A stretch of DNA of 64,000 nucleotides. Origin: Opitutus sp. GTDB lineage: Bacteria; Verrucomicrobiota; Verrucomicrobiia; Opitutales; Opitutaceae. Each line of letters begins with the position of its first letter. The first letter of the stretch is position 1. The DNA is taken from assembly GCA_024707325.1 (NCBI GenBank), contig JANPZY010000003.1:81361-145360 (forward strand). Direction: 5' to 3'. Under the pieces are notes generated by a model. The model was given only the letters and a program-made list of their open reading frames with translations, was not told where the DNA came from and did no database searches. The position numbers and the translations under genes were made by a program. Below are positions 17,863 to 26,578 of this stretch, piece after piece.

Positions 17863-19175
17863 TGAATCGAACGACGCGGACCGGCGGCGACTTTGCGCGT
17901 CTCCAAAATCCGGATACCCGTGAGCACGTCGAGTGCGGCCTGCAGCTGGCGGTCGGGAATCGGCGTGAAGCCGAAGCGCTCCTTGAACTCGACGGGATCG
18001 GTGATGTCGGCGCGCGTCTGCTGCACGCGGATCTTGCTGTCCTCCTCCGGCGAGAGGATGAGTTCCACCTGCGGTTCGATGCCCTTGGCGTGGATACTGG
18101 TCCCGCTCGGCGTGTAGTAACGCGCGGTGGTGAGCCGCAGGCCCTGTTTGCCGGGCAGGTCGAAGATCGATTGCACGGAGCCTTTGCCGAAGGATTTCTC
18201 GCCGATGACGATCGCACGGCCGGTGTCTTTCAGCGCGCCCGTGACGACTTCGGCGGCGCTCGCGGTGCTGCCGTTGATCAGGATCGCGATCGGCAGGCGC
18301 AGCGGTGGTCCGCGCGTTTCGGAAAGGTATTCCTCGCGGTCCCTGGGTGTGCGGCCCTGCGTCGAAACGATCAGTTCGCCGCGACTGAAAAACGGCTCCG
18401 CGACTTCGACCGCGGCCTCGAGCAGACCGCCGGGATTGTTGCGCAGATCGAGCACCAGCGCCTGCATCCCCTGCTCCAGCAGCGAGTCGATCGCGTCGTG
18501 AAAGTCGTCGGCCGTGTGATCGGAAAATTCGGTGATCTGCACGTAGCCGACGCCGCCCGACAGCAGCTGCGGCGCACGCACGCTCTGGAGCTGAATCTTC
18601 TCGCGCGTGAGGGCGAACGTGAGCGACTGCTGCGTCGAGGGACGCAGAAAACCCACCAGCACGGACGTGCCCGGGCGTCCGCGGAGTCGCTCGGTGATCG
18701 AGCTCAGCGTGAAATCCTTTTCGAGCGGGCGACCATCGATCGACTGAATTTCGTCGCCGCGCTGAACCCCCGCGCGCTCGGCCGGCGAGTTGGCGATCGG
18801 CGCGATGACGCGCGCGCGGCCGTTGCGCAGTTCGACCTGGATGCCGATGCCCGTGAAATCGCCGCTCAAGTCTTCCTGCAGCTGGGCGTAGTCCTTCGCC
18901 TCGAGATATTCCGAGTGCGCGTCGAGCGATTCGACGAGCCCGTGCACCGCGGTCTTGGAAAGCGAGTCGTAGGACACCGCGCTGGCGTCGACGTAGTTTT
19001 CGTTCACGAGCTTCACGACATCGCGCACGAAATCCATCGAGCGGCTGAGATCGCGCGACGGCCACCATCCCCACGCGAGCGCCAGGCGCCCGGCGCCGAG
19101 CGCGAGGCCGAAGCCCAGCACCACACCGGCGACGAGGATGAGAATCCGTTTGAACATGCCGCCGACTGTGGGCAT
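17859..19175 (-). CDS. S41-family carboxy-terminal processing peptidase (CtpA/Prc-like)
   Basis: A periplasmic or membrane-anchored serine protease. From the ATG at 19175 there is one N-terminal membrane anchor (ILILVAGVVLGFGLALGAG), a cap region, a PDZ domain (about residues 110-185: GIGIQVELRNGRARV, GDEIQSIDGRPL) and the S41 core. The core has LDLRNNPGG, the nucleophile motif NGSTASAAE and the Lys motif IGEKSFGKGSVQ. A longer in-frame extension to 19295 would overlap the divergent methyltransferase gene and lacks features, so I use 19175. The gene overlaps tsaD by 4 bp. About 438 residues. Confidence 0.94.
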   Translation of the reverse strand: MPTVGGMFKRILILVAGVVLGFGLALGAGRLALAWGWWPSRDLSRSMDFVRDVVKLVNENYVDASAVSYDSLSKTAVHGLVESLDAHSEYLEAKDYAQLQEDLSGDFTGIGIQVELRNGRARVIAPIANSPAERAGVQRGDEIQSIDGRPLEKDFTLSSITERLRGRPGTSVLVGFLRPSTQQSLTFALTREKIQLQSVRAPQLLSGGVGYVQITEFSDHTADDFHDAIDSLLEQGMQALVLDLRNNPGGLLEAAVEVAEPFFSRGELIVSTQGRTPRDREEYLSETRGPPLRLPIAILINGSTASAAEVVTGALKDTGRAIVIGEKSFGKGSVQSIFDLPGKQGLRLTTARYYTPSGTSIHAKGIEPQVELILSPEEDSKIRVQQTRADITDPVEFKERFGFTPIPDRQLQAALDVLTGIRILETRKVAAGPRRSIQ

Positions 19176-19191
19176 CCGCTTCGTTTTGTAA

Positions 19192-20199
19192 ATGGGTTCG
19201 TCCTCCGACCACGACACTGCGCCGTCCGCTGCTTTTCTCGCGGCGTTTCGCGCGCGCGCCGGTGATGCAGGACGCCTGCGTTTCGACGACTTCATGCGGC
19301 TCGCGTTGTTTGCGCCGCAGGTCGGCTACTACACACAGGCACGCACGCGTGTGGGCTACGCAAGAGGCACGGATTTCTACACCGCAAGCACGAGCGGCGC
19401 GGTGTTTGGCGAGATGGTCGCGGCCGCCTGCGTGAACCTGCTGGGCGACAGGCCGGCGGGCGAATTCACATTTGTCGAAATCGGGGCCGAGCCTGACCGC
19501 AGCGTGTTGCGCGACGTGCAGCATCCCTTCGCGGCGACGCGCGAGATCCGGCTCGGCGACGCGCTCGCGTTGAGCGGGCGGTGCGTCGTTTTCTCCAATG
19601 AGCTTTTCGACGCGCAACCCGTGCGCCGCTGTCGAAGAGACGGCGGCCAATGGTGCGAGTCGTTTGTCGCGGAAGGCGCGGCGGGACTCGCGGAGACGTT
19701 TGTTCCGATCGCAGCCGACGATCCACTGCTCGCGATGCTGCCGCGCGAAGCGCCCGACGGCTACGTGATCGACGCTCCGCTCGCGGCGGCGGAGTTGTTG
19801 CGCGAGCTCGTCGCCCCGAGCTGGCAGGGCGTTTTCGTCGCGTTCGACTACGGAAAATCATGGGACGAACTCGCCACCGCGACGCCCGCGGGAACGGCGC
19901 GCGCGTATTTTCGGCATACGCAGTCGAACGATCTTCTCGCCCGCCCCGGCCAGCAGGACCTGACGGCGCATGTGTGCTGGGACTGGCTCGAAGCCGAGCT
20001 CGTGTGCGCGGGATTCGCCGGCACGCAAGTCGAACGCCAGGAAACATTTTTCGTGCGTCGCTCCGCCGCGTGGATCGAGCGGGCGCTCACAGCCGATGCC
20101 GCGCGTTTCAGCCAGACGAAGCTCTCCATCGCCCAGCTCTTGCACCCCGCGCACCTCGGCCAGAAGTTCCAGGTTCTGCATGGGCGACGCCTGCGCTGA
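19192..20199 (+). CDS. SAM-dependent methyltransferase, MidA/NDUFAF7 type
   Basis: COG1565-type methyltransferase, known in eukaryotes for arginine methylation of a complex I subunit; bacterial roles are poorly defined. Family signatures are visible: GYYTQ near residue 45, GTDFYTASTSGAVFGEMV, the SAM-loop segment TFVEIGAEPD, VVFSNELFDAQPVRR, FVAFDYGKSW and GTARAYFRHT. At ~335 residues it is near normal length. The SAM motif reads EIGAEPD where GAGxG is more usual, a small deviation. It is divergent from the ctp-tsaD pair with only 16 bp between starts. Confidence 0.85.
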   Translation: MGSSSDHDTAPSAAFLAAFRARAGDAGRLRFDDFMRLALFAPQVGYYTQARTRVGYARGTDFYTASTSGAVFGEMVAAACVNLLGDRPAGEFTFVEIGAEPDRSVLRDVQHPFAATREIRLGDALALSGRCVVFSNELFDAQPVRRCRRDGGQWCESFVAEGAAGLAETFVPIAADDPLLAMLPREAPDGYVIDAPLAAAELLRELVAPSWQGVFVAFDYGKSWDELATATPAGTARAYFRHTQSNDLLARPGQQDLTAHVCWDWLEAELVCAGFAGTQVERQETFFVRRSAAWIERALTADAARFSQTKLSIAQLLHPAHLGQKFQVLHGRRLR

Positions 20200-20286
20200 C
20201 GCAGAGTGCACAACGCGACAAAATTGCCCTTGCTTCGCTTGAGGCCCGCCCTTTACTCCCGACCCTTTAACCAACTCGAAACCACC

Positions 20287-20517
20287 ATGGCCCGAATCTG
20301 TGCAATCACCGGTCGTCGTCCCGTTAAGGGCTCGATCATCAACCGCAAAGGTCAGTCGAAGAAGAGCGGCGGCATCGGCACGCACGTGACCAGCATCACG
20401 AAGCGCAAATTCCGTCCCAACTTGCAGCGCATCAAGGTGAAGCTGCCCAACGGCGGCACCAAGCGCATGCTCGTCTCCGTCAAGGCCCTCAAGGCCGGTC
20501 TGGTGACGAAGGCCTGA
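20287..20517 (+). CDS. rpmB: 50S ribosomal protein L28
   Basis: 76 residues of the large-subunit protein L28, starting MARICAITGRRPVKGS at the ATG at 20287. Typical segments follow: a TSITKRKFRPNLQ core and a basic C-terminus ending KAGLVTKA. The cysteine at position 5 is present but the second pair of a zinc-binding L28 is absent, so this is a zinc-free form. The gene is followed by a strong intrinsic terminator and is not near other ribosomal genes. Confidence 0.97.
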   Translation: MARICAITGRRPVKGSIINRKGQSKKSGGIGTHVTSITKRKFRPNLQRIKVKLPNGGTKRMLVSVKALKAGLVTKA

Positions 20518-20548
20518 GTTGATTTAGGAGTTTTCCTTGATCCCCCGA

Positions 20549-20575
20549 CCCGCGGTTTACGCCGCGGGTTTTTTT
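20549..20575 (+). terminator. Intrinsic terminator of rpmB
   Basis: Perfect 7-bp stem CCCGCGG (20549-20555) with CCGCGGG (20562-20568), a short loop, then seven T. Lies 31 bp after the rpmB stop. Confidence 0.92.
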
Positions 20576-20642
20576 GCGCCCGCAGACCGCCACAAATTGG
20601 CTTTTGCCCCGTGCGTTCGGATGGACAAGCTTTCGACCTTCC

Positions 20643-22439
20643 ATGGACGCCACCGTCCCCTCCTCAGCCGTCGCTGATCACATCACGCAAAAGGTAGAGG
20701 CCGAACTCACCCGGCAGCTCTACCGCTCGGCGGGTTTTGGGCTGTTTTCCAACATCGTCCTGGGTCTGCTGGTCGTGGCGGGCACGACACGGTTTCCCGA
20801 TGAACCTCTGGCCATACACCTCGCGTGGCTGGCGGCGTTCGTCGTCGTGATGGTGGTCCGCTGGTGGCTGCATGTGAGCTTCTTTCGACATGCGCCCGCG
20901 ATCGCCGAGCTCGGCTGGTGGCGTCAAGCGTTTCTTATCGGGGTGAATGTTTCCGGCCTCGTCTGGGGCGCCGCCGCGTGGCTCTTTTTCCATCCCGGCG
21001 ACGACGTGGGGCAACTGCTGCTGACGATGATCCTCGTCGGCATCAACGCCGGCGCGACCCGAACGCTCGCCTCGGTGCCTGTCGCGCATCGAATCTATCT
21101 GGCGGTCACGCTCCTGCCGCTAATGGTCCGCTTCCTCATGCCTGCGGTCGACGGCGGTTGGCTCGTCGCGCTGATGACGTTCACCTACGCCCTCTTTCTG
21201 CTCAATTCGGCCCGCCTGCAATATGCCGACATGCGACGCGTCTGGCACCTCGCGTTTGAAAACGAGGAGCTCGTTGAAAATCTTCGCGAGTCCAAGCGCC
21301 GCGCCGAGGCCGCCAATCAGGCGAAGAGCGATTTTCTCGCTGCGATGAGCCACGAGATTCGCACGCCGATGAACGGCATCATCGGCATGCTCCAAATTCT
21401 GCGCGACTCTCCGCTCAGCCCCGAGCAGCGCACGCAGGTCAACGTCGCGGCGAGCTCCGCGGATACGCTGCTGCGGCTGCTGAACGACATCCTGGATTTT
21501 TCCAAGATCGAGAGCGGCAAACTCGAGTTCGAAGCGATCGCATGTTCGCCCGCCGCCGTGGTCGAGGAAGCGATGGCCGTGCTGCGCAACCGCGCCGCGA
21601 GCAAAGGGCTCTCGCTCACCGTAGAACTCGCGTCCGACCTGCCCCGCTCGATCGTCACCGATCCCGGGCGGCTCAAACAGGTGCTGCTCAACCTCGCCGG
21701 CAACGCGATCAAGTTCACCGAGCGCGGCTCGGTCGTGATCCGCGTGAGCGTCGTGCAGCGGACCGAGGATACCGCTCGCCTGCGCTTCGCGGTGAAAGAC
21801 ACGGGCATCGGCCTCACGCCGGAAGCGAAGGAGCGATTGTTCCAGGCGTTCACGCAAGGCGACGCCTCGACGAGCCGGCGCTTCGGCGGCACGGGACTCG
21901 GCCTGGCGATTTCGCAGCGGCTCGTGCAACAGATGGGCGGACGCATTTCCGTGGAAAGCGAAGCGGGCGTGGGGTCGGAATTTTCCTTCGAGCTCGTCTT
22001 CCCGCTCGACACCGCCGCGATCGCGAACTCCGAGGTCGCATCCTCCGTTCTCGCGCCTCACCGGCGCGGCATCCGCGTGCTCATCGTCGAAGATGACCGC
22101 GTCGATCAACAAACGCTCGAGTTGCTGCTCTCGCGCCTCGGTTTCGAAACCGTCGTGGTGAACAATGGCGCTTCCGCCGTCATGGCCGCCGTCGAATCGC
22201 GCTGGGATGCCGTGCTCATGGATTGCCAGTTGCCCGGCATGGATGGCTTCGAGGCGACCCGCCGCATCCGCCAGATCGTCGGCGAAACCAAGCTCCCGAT
22301 CGTCGGACTCACCGCGCACGCTCGCGCCAAGGACCGCGCCGCATGCGCCGCCGCAGGGATGAACGATCTTTTGCGCAAACCCGTGCAGGAGGACGCGCTG
22401 CGCGAGGCGCTGAATAAATGGATTCGCGTGGCGCGCTGA
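20643..22439 (+). CDS. Hybrid sensor histidine kinase with C-terminal receiver domain
   Basis: About 598 residues from the ATG at 20643. The N-terminal ~190 residues hold five or six membrane helices (for example [16 protein letters not shown] and [20 protein letters not shown]) with no recognisable extracellular sensor. A short coiled coil follows, then HisKA with the phosphorylatable His in [13 protein letters not shown] (about residue 237), an HATPase domain ([25 protein letters not shown]) and a receiver with the acceptor Asp in [11 protein letters not shown] (about 526) and the conserved Lys in LLRKPV. No DNA-binding regulator is adjacent, so the phosphorelay partner is elsewhere. Confidence 0.95.
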   Translation: MDATVPSSAVADHITQKVEAELTRQLYRSAGFGLFSNIVLGLLVVAGTTRFPDEPLAIHLAWLAAFVVVMVVRWWLHVSFFRHAPAIAELGWWRQAFLIGVNVSGLVWGAAAWLFFHPGDDVGQLLLTMILVGINAGATRTLASVPVAHRIYLAVTLLPLMVRFLMPAVDGGWLVALMTFTYALFLLNSARLQYADMRRVWHLAFENEELVENLRESKRRAEAANQAKSDFLAAMSHEIRTPMNGIIGMLQILRDSPLSPEQRTQVNVAASSADTLLRLLNDILDFSKIESGKLEFEAIACSPAAVVEEAMAVLRNRAASKGLSLTVELASDLPRSIVTDPGRLKQVLLNLAGNAIKFTERGSVVIRVSVVQRTEDTARLRFAVKDTGIGLTPEAKERLFQAFTQGDASTSRRFGGTGLGLAISQRLVQQMGGRISVESEAGVGSEFSFELVFPLDTAAIANSEVASSVLAPHRRGIRVLIVEDDRVDQQTLELLLSRLGFETVVVNNGASAVMAAVESRWDAVLMDCQLPGMDGFEATRRIRQIVGETKLPIVGLTAHARAKDRAACAAAGMNDLLRKPVQEDALREALNKWIRVAR

Positions 22440-22530
22440 GCGCGGCGTGATTCGCGTATCCATAAACTGGCGACACGACGTTTTCCTCGCCCGCCGGAGC
22501 CGGTCGGTCCACGCTGCCTCTCTTCGTTCC

Positions 22531-23424
22531 ATGACGTCTGCTCCGTCCGCTGCTCCTCTCACTTCGCATGCTCCGTTTGCCGCTGGAGCCGATTTCGCTT
22601 TCGGTCCTGGCGCTCCTGCCGAAATCAAAAACGGCGCCACCTCTGCGTCTTTCGATTTCTGGGTTGGGTGCCGTCACGCGCCGAACACGCCGTGGGGCCT
22701 GCTGCCGTTTTATCGCGCGGACGCGGGACGTCCCGAGCCGCTTGTGAAAGGTCGCTACGGACGTTTCCTCGGATGGTCCGGCGATAAGTGGATGATCGGT
22801 CCGCTGGTCTTCAAGCTGTGCACGCCGTTCGATCCCGCGCCGGCGGTCGCGGATGACGAACGTTTCCTCCACGCGCCGGTGCTCTGCGGTTATCTCGAAT
22901 ACGATAACACGCACAGCGACGATCATGTGGAGCTCATCTTCGGACTCGGCGGCGCGTTTCAACCGCTCGACGCAGACGGCGCAGCTGGATTCGCGCATGC
23001 GTCGGGTTTCGCGATCGCGACACCAGCCGTGGAATCCGCGCGTCTTTGTCGTGACCTTTCGGCAATCGGCGCCGGTCCGGAGCCCGCGGGCTTGATTCAC
23101 TTCGCCGTCGCGCCTCGCACGAAGGACGTCCGCCCGCTCGTGGTCGCGTTTCACCACTCCGCGTATCACTACGCGACCCTCTTCCCCACTTTGGGAGCCG
23201 CGGTGAGCTACGGGCTCGCCGAGCACGCGCGCTATCTCACGATTTCCGAGGCGCGCGATGCCGAGTTCATGCGCAGTCCGCTGCTGCTCGCCGCGCGCAC
23301 GACCGCCGCAAACGAAATCCGCCAGTGGCTCGCTTCGACGGCGCGCAAAGTGGGCGAAGCCCCGCTCGATCTGGCGCCGATGCGCGCCCTGCACGCGGCC
23401 GTGGTAAACGCGGGCCGCGCCTGA
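22531..23424 (+). CDS. Conserved-looking protein of unknown function
   Basis: 297 residues from the ATG at 22531. No signal peptide or membrane segment is visible, and I recognise no family with confidence. The sequence has a dense aromatic N-terminal half (FDFWVGCRHAPNTPWGLLPFY, then WSGDKWMIGPLVFKLCTPFD) and a block CGYLEYDNTHSDDHVELIFGLGG that could line a binding pocket. A central YHYATLFPTLGAAVSYG stretch follows. This pattern faintly recalls carbohydrate-active beta-sandwich domains, but the protein is too short for the families I considered. It is convergent with opcA, with 16 bp between the stops. Confidence 0.7.
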   Translation: MTSAPSAAPLTSHAPFAAGADFAFGPGAPAEIKNGATSASFDFWVGCRHAPNTPWGLLPFYRADAGRPEPLVKGRYGRFLGWSGDKWMIGPLVFKLCTPFDPAPAVADDERFLHAPVLCGYLEYDNTHSDDHVELIFGLGGAFQPLDADGAAGFAHASGFAIATPAVESARLCRDLSAIGAGPEPAGLIHFAVAPRTKDVRPLVVAFHHSAYHYATLFPTLGAAVSYGLAEHARYLTISEARDAEFMRSPLLLAARTTAANEIRQWLASTARKVGEAPLDLAPMRALHAAVVNAGRA

Positions 23425-23440
23425 TCGCGCGGCACCGCGA

Positions 23441-24424
23441 TCAGAAGAACATCGCTTCGCTCAGCGCCGCTTCCGGCGACAGCAGACTCGCGCCCGCGGC
23501 GAGCTCCGTCTTTCCGTGACCGAAGTCCGCTTCGAGCGTGGCGTGTTTCGCGGCGAGATCGCCGTGCCAGCGGAAGAACTTGTCGGAGTTCGCATAGGAC
23601 AGCTCGATCGCAAGGTGGCGAGCTTCTCCCGCTTCGAGTTTCCAGTCGAGGCAACCGCCGGTCGGCCCGCAATCGCTCAAACGACGACGCAGCCAGGCGA
23701 GCAACACGCGCCCCTCGGCGGCGAGCTCCGGTCCGTGCGCCACGCGCACTGCTTTCAGGCCCTCGGTGAGCCGCGGCATTTCGTAGCGAGCAAGGAACTG
23801 GCCGACGGTCTGGCGCACCGGCAGCAATCGCGAGTAAACGAGATCGCGCAACGAGTTCGGATTGGGCCACGGATACGTGAGCGCATCGTCAGGCGAGACC
23901 GAGCTGTCGATGAGCACGCGACGCGCACGGCTCAGGAGATAACGATAATCCGCGAGCCGGCTGCTCGTGGAGAAACCGTGGGCCCAATAATACAGCGGCA
24001 GATCCGCCGACAGACACGTGGACACCTGACTCTCCAGATACGGACGCGCCGCCATCGGATAGCTCAGCAGCACGAACTCGACGCAGCGTTTGTCCGATTT
24101 CGATTTTCCAAGGAAACACTCGCCGTAAACCTTGGCGCGCATGTCCGGCGCATCGACTTCGCTGAAGCGGGGGCACAGCACCACCACGCGGCTCGGATAA
24201 CGGCGCGAGAAACGCACCGTCGTTTCGAACTGACGCAGCGCATCGTCCGGCGTGCAGCGGCTGCCGAGGTGAAGCACGAAGTTGACCTGCGTGGCCGTGA
24301 CATCGTCGGCTCCGGGCGCCGCCGAGCCGCGCGCCGCAGCATCGAGCCACATGTCGGCGAGACCGCGGGCGATGCCGCTCACGGGCACTTCAATCCCGGG
24401 GAGGGCGTTGAAAATCGCGGGCAT
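23441..24424 (-). CDS. opcA: Glucose-6-phosphate dehydrogenase assembly protein OpcA family
   Basis: 327 residues directly downstream of zwf (9 bp), as in cyanobacteria and actinobacteria where OpcA is an allosteric or assembly partner of G6PDH. Family-like segments include VNFVLHLGS, RVVVLCPRFSE, ADLPLYYWAHGF and a C-terminal region of alternating strands ending ALSEAMFF. In other lineages OpcA makes G6PDH redox-sensitive through its cysteines; several Cys are present (about 57, 84, 102, 137) but their equivalence is not established. Co-transcription with zwf is very likely. Confidence 0.85.
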   Translation of the reverse strand: MPAIFNALPGIEVPVSGIARGLADMWLDAAARGSAAPGADDVTATQVNFVLHLGSRCTPDDALRQFETTVRFSRRYPSRVVVLCPRFSEVDAPDMRAKVYGECFLGKSKSDKRCVEFVLLSYPMAARPYLESQVSTCLSADLPLYYWAHGFSTSSRLADYRYLLSRARRVLIDSSVSPDDALTYPWPNPNSLRDLVYSRLLPVRQTVGQFLARYEMPRLTEGLKAVRVAHGPELAAEGRVLLAWLRRRLSDCGPTGGCLDWKLEAGEARHLAIELSYANSDKFFRWHGDLAAKHATLEADFGHGKTELAAGASLLSPEAALSEAMFF

Positions 24425-24433
24425 GATCTTTCC

Positions 24434-25969
24434 TCAGGGCTGGCGCCACGCGCGACCGGGAGCGAGCAATGCATCGGCGTTGGCCGGCCCCCATGAACCA
24501 GCGGCGTAGGTGTCCATGCCGTCGCGGCCGACGCTCTTCCAGTAGTCGAGCACCGGCGTGTAGAGCTTCCACGACGTTTCCGCTTCGTCGCCGCGGATGA
24601 AGAGCGTGCCGTCGCCGATCATCGCATCGAGCACGAGACGCTCATACGCTTCCGGCGTGTTGGAGCCGAAGGTCGTCGCGTAGCGGAAGCTCATTTTCAC
24701 CGGCTGCGTGCGCGTCTCGAGACCGGGAATCTTGGTGTTGAGAATCAGGCTGAGCCCTTCGTCGGGCTGGATTTGGAACGACAGCGTGTTGGCCGCGAGA
24801 TCGAAGCGGCCACCATCGGCAAACAGCGTGCCCGGCGGACGGCGGAACGTGATCGCAATTTCCGAAACGCGCCGCGCCATGCGCTTGCCCGAACGGAGGT
24901 AGAACGGCACGCCCTGCCAGCGCCAGTTGTTGATCGAGAGTCGGATCGCCGCGTAGGTCTCGGTCGCGGAGTTGGGCGCGATGCCCTCTTCCTCGAGATA
25001 ACCTTTCACGTTTTTGCCGCCGACCATGCCCGCGGCGTATTGCGCGCGCGCCACGTCGCCGCCGGGGCCGGTGACGAGCGGTTGGATGGCCTTGAGCACT
25101 TTGACTTTTTCGTCGCGCACGGCCTCGGCATCGAGCGAGACCGGCGGCTCCATCGCGGTGAGCGCGAGGAGCTGCATCGTGTGATTTTGAATCATGTCGC
25201 GCAGCGCGCCGCTCTGCTCGTAGTAGCCGCCGCGGGAGCCCACGCCGACTTCCTCGGCCACCGTGATCTGCACGCTGTCGATGAAGTTGCGGTTCCAGAG
25301 CGGTTCGAAAATCGAGTTCGCGAAACGCTGCACCAACAGGTCCTGCACCGTCTCTTTGCCGAGGTAGTGGTCGATGCGGTAAACCTGATGCTCCTCGAAC
25401 ACGGAGCGGATGGTGGCGTTGAGCGCCTGCGCGGAGGCGAGGTCCTTGCCGAAGGGTTTTTCGATGATGACTTTCGCGTGGTGCGGCTGGCCGAGATACT
25501 TGCCCGCGAGTCCGCTCGCCCCGAGGTTTTGGAGGATCGGCGCAAACACCGACGGCGGCGTCGAGATGTAGAACAGCACCTGCAGCTCGCGGCCGAGTTT
25601 CTTCTCGATCGCGGTGATGTGCTGCGCGAGCCGGTCAAACGCCTCTTTCTCATCATAGGCGCCGGCCACGTAGCTCGTATGCGCGGCGATGCGCGACCAC
25701 ACGTCGGCCTCGAGTTCGCGGCGCGAGAACTCCTTGATCGCGTCCGCCGCGAGCGTGCGGAACTCATCGTCCGGGATCGGTTTTCGACCGTAGCCCACGA
25801 GGAAAAAGTCTGCGGGCAGGAGCCCGTCGACGCCGAGATTGTAAACCGCCGGAATCAGCTTGCGCGCCGTCAGGTCGCCCGAGGCGCCAAAGATCACGAC
25901 CACCGTCGGCGGAGCGCCGCGGTGCTTGCTGAGTCCGTGCAGGAAGGGATGGCGATGTGTGTCGGCCAT
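24434..25969 (-). CDS. zwf: Glucose-6-phosphate 1-dehydrogenase
   Basis: First enzyme of the oxidative pentose phosphate pathway (G6P to 6-phosphogluconolactone, making NADPH). From the ATG at 25969 the protein has 511 residues, normal for the family. The nucleotide fold starts VVIFGASGDLTARKL. The substrate and active-site motif RIDHYLGKE, with the catalytic His region, and the preceding EKPFGKDL are intact. The C-terminal domain includes YLRSGKRM and ends with GSWGP. A slightly longer in-frame start at 26008 exists but adds only a basic stretch. opcA follows by 9 bp. Confidence 0.97.
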   Translation of the reverse strand: MADTHRHPFLHGLSKHRGAPPTVVVIFGASGDLTARKLIPAVYNLGVDGLLPADFFLVGYGRKPIPDDEFRTLAADAIKEFSRRELEADVWSRIAAHTSYVAGAYDEKEAFDRLAQHITAIEKKLGRELQVLFYISTPPSVFAPILQNLGASGLAGKYLGQPHHAKVIIEKPFGKDLASAQALNATIRSVFEEHQVYRIDHYLGKETVQDLLVQRFANSIFEPLWNRNFIDSVQITVAEEVGVGSRGGYYEQSGALRDMIQNHTMQLLALTAMEPPVSLDAEAVRDEKVKVLKAIQPLVTGPGGDVARAQYAAGMVGGKNVKGYLEEEGIAPNSATETYAAIRLSINNWRWQGVPFYLRSGKRMARRVSEIAITFRRPPGTLFADGGRFDLAANTLSFQIQPDEGLSLILNTKIPGLETRTQPVKMSFRYATTFGSNTPEAYERLVLDAMIGDGTLFIRGDEAETSWKLYTPVLDYWKSVGRDGMDTYAAGSWGPANADALLAPGRAWRQP

Positions 25970-26059
25970 GGAAATGTAGAGGGTGCGTTTACCGGCGCGC
26001 GGCGACAAGCGACAATTAGACCAAGCGTGTCACATGCGGTTGCGCCGCCGAGACCGTGC

Positions 26060-26485
26060 CTACCCGCGGTAGTGCTTGGAAAAAAGCGGGATATTTGCGA
26101 AATGCAAAACCGCCGGCTCCCGTCCGTCCGCCAGTTCGATCTCGACGACGTCGAAGCGAAACGTGCGCGGCTTGGGCGACAGCCCGCGCAGATAGGCCTG
26201 GATCGCACGGCGCATGACGCGTTTCTTTCGCTCGTTCACCGCGTAGTAGCCGGGCACGAGCGCGCCCGCCGCGCGGGCTTTGACTTCGACAAACACGAGC
26301 ACGTCGCCATCGCGGCACACGAGGTCGATCTCTTCGCGCCGATCGCGCGGATTCCGCCAGTTGCGGGCGACGATCGTGTATCCGAGTTTTCCGTGCAGCC
26401 AGTCGGCGGCGCGACGCTCTCCCTGCTCACCCGCGGATCCGCCGGTGAAGCATCGCCTGCACGCGAGGAAAAGTCGTCGCCACAT
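26060..26485 (-). CDS. YraN/UPF0102 family endonuclease-like protein
   Basis: 141 residues. The family core is visible: [12 protein letters not shown] near residue 19, [10 protein letters not shown], then the nuclease-like motif [20 protein letters not shown] (Glu-Asp...Glu-x-Lys), and [19 protein letters not shown]. The motif arrangement is that of the Holliday-junction-resolvase-like fold, though UPF0102 activity is not firmly established. The start at 26485 is chosen because the frame upstream is unlike any family member. It faces the ATPase gene at 26579 divergently, with ~93 bp between. Confidence 0.88.
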   Translation of the reverse strand: MWRRLFLACRRCFTGGSAGEQGERRAADWLHGKLGYTIVARNWRNPRDRREEIDLVCRDGDVLVFVEVKARAAGALVPGYYAVNERKKRVMRRAIQAYLRGLSPKPRTFRFDVVEIELADGREPAVLHFANIPLFSKHYRG

Positions 26486-26578
26486 GAGCCGCCGGTGCCT
26501 CCCGGCCGCTTTGTCATTGCGGCACCATCGGGCGGGTGACAATTCCAGAGCACCGTCCCCGCTCAACTCCTGTCCGCC

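Noticed and set aside
17862..19265. Long plus-strand open frame opposite the S41 protease gene
   Set aside because: Antisense frame in GC-rich coding DNA. The minus-strand proteins carry clear family motifs, and the plus-strand translation does not.
22531..23424. GH52-type glycoside hydrolase
   Set aside because: Only a faint similarity in the N-terminal aromatic region; the protein is less than half the family size.
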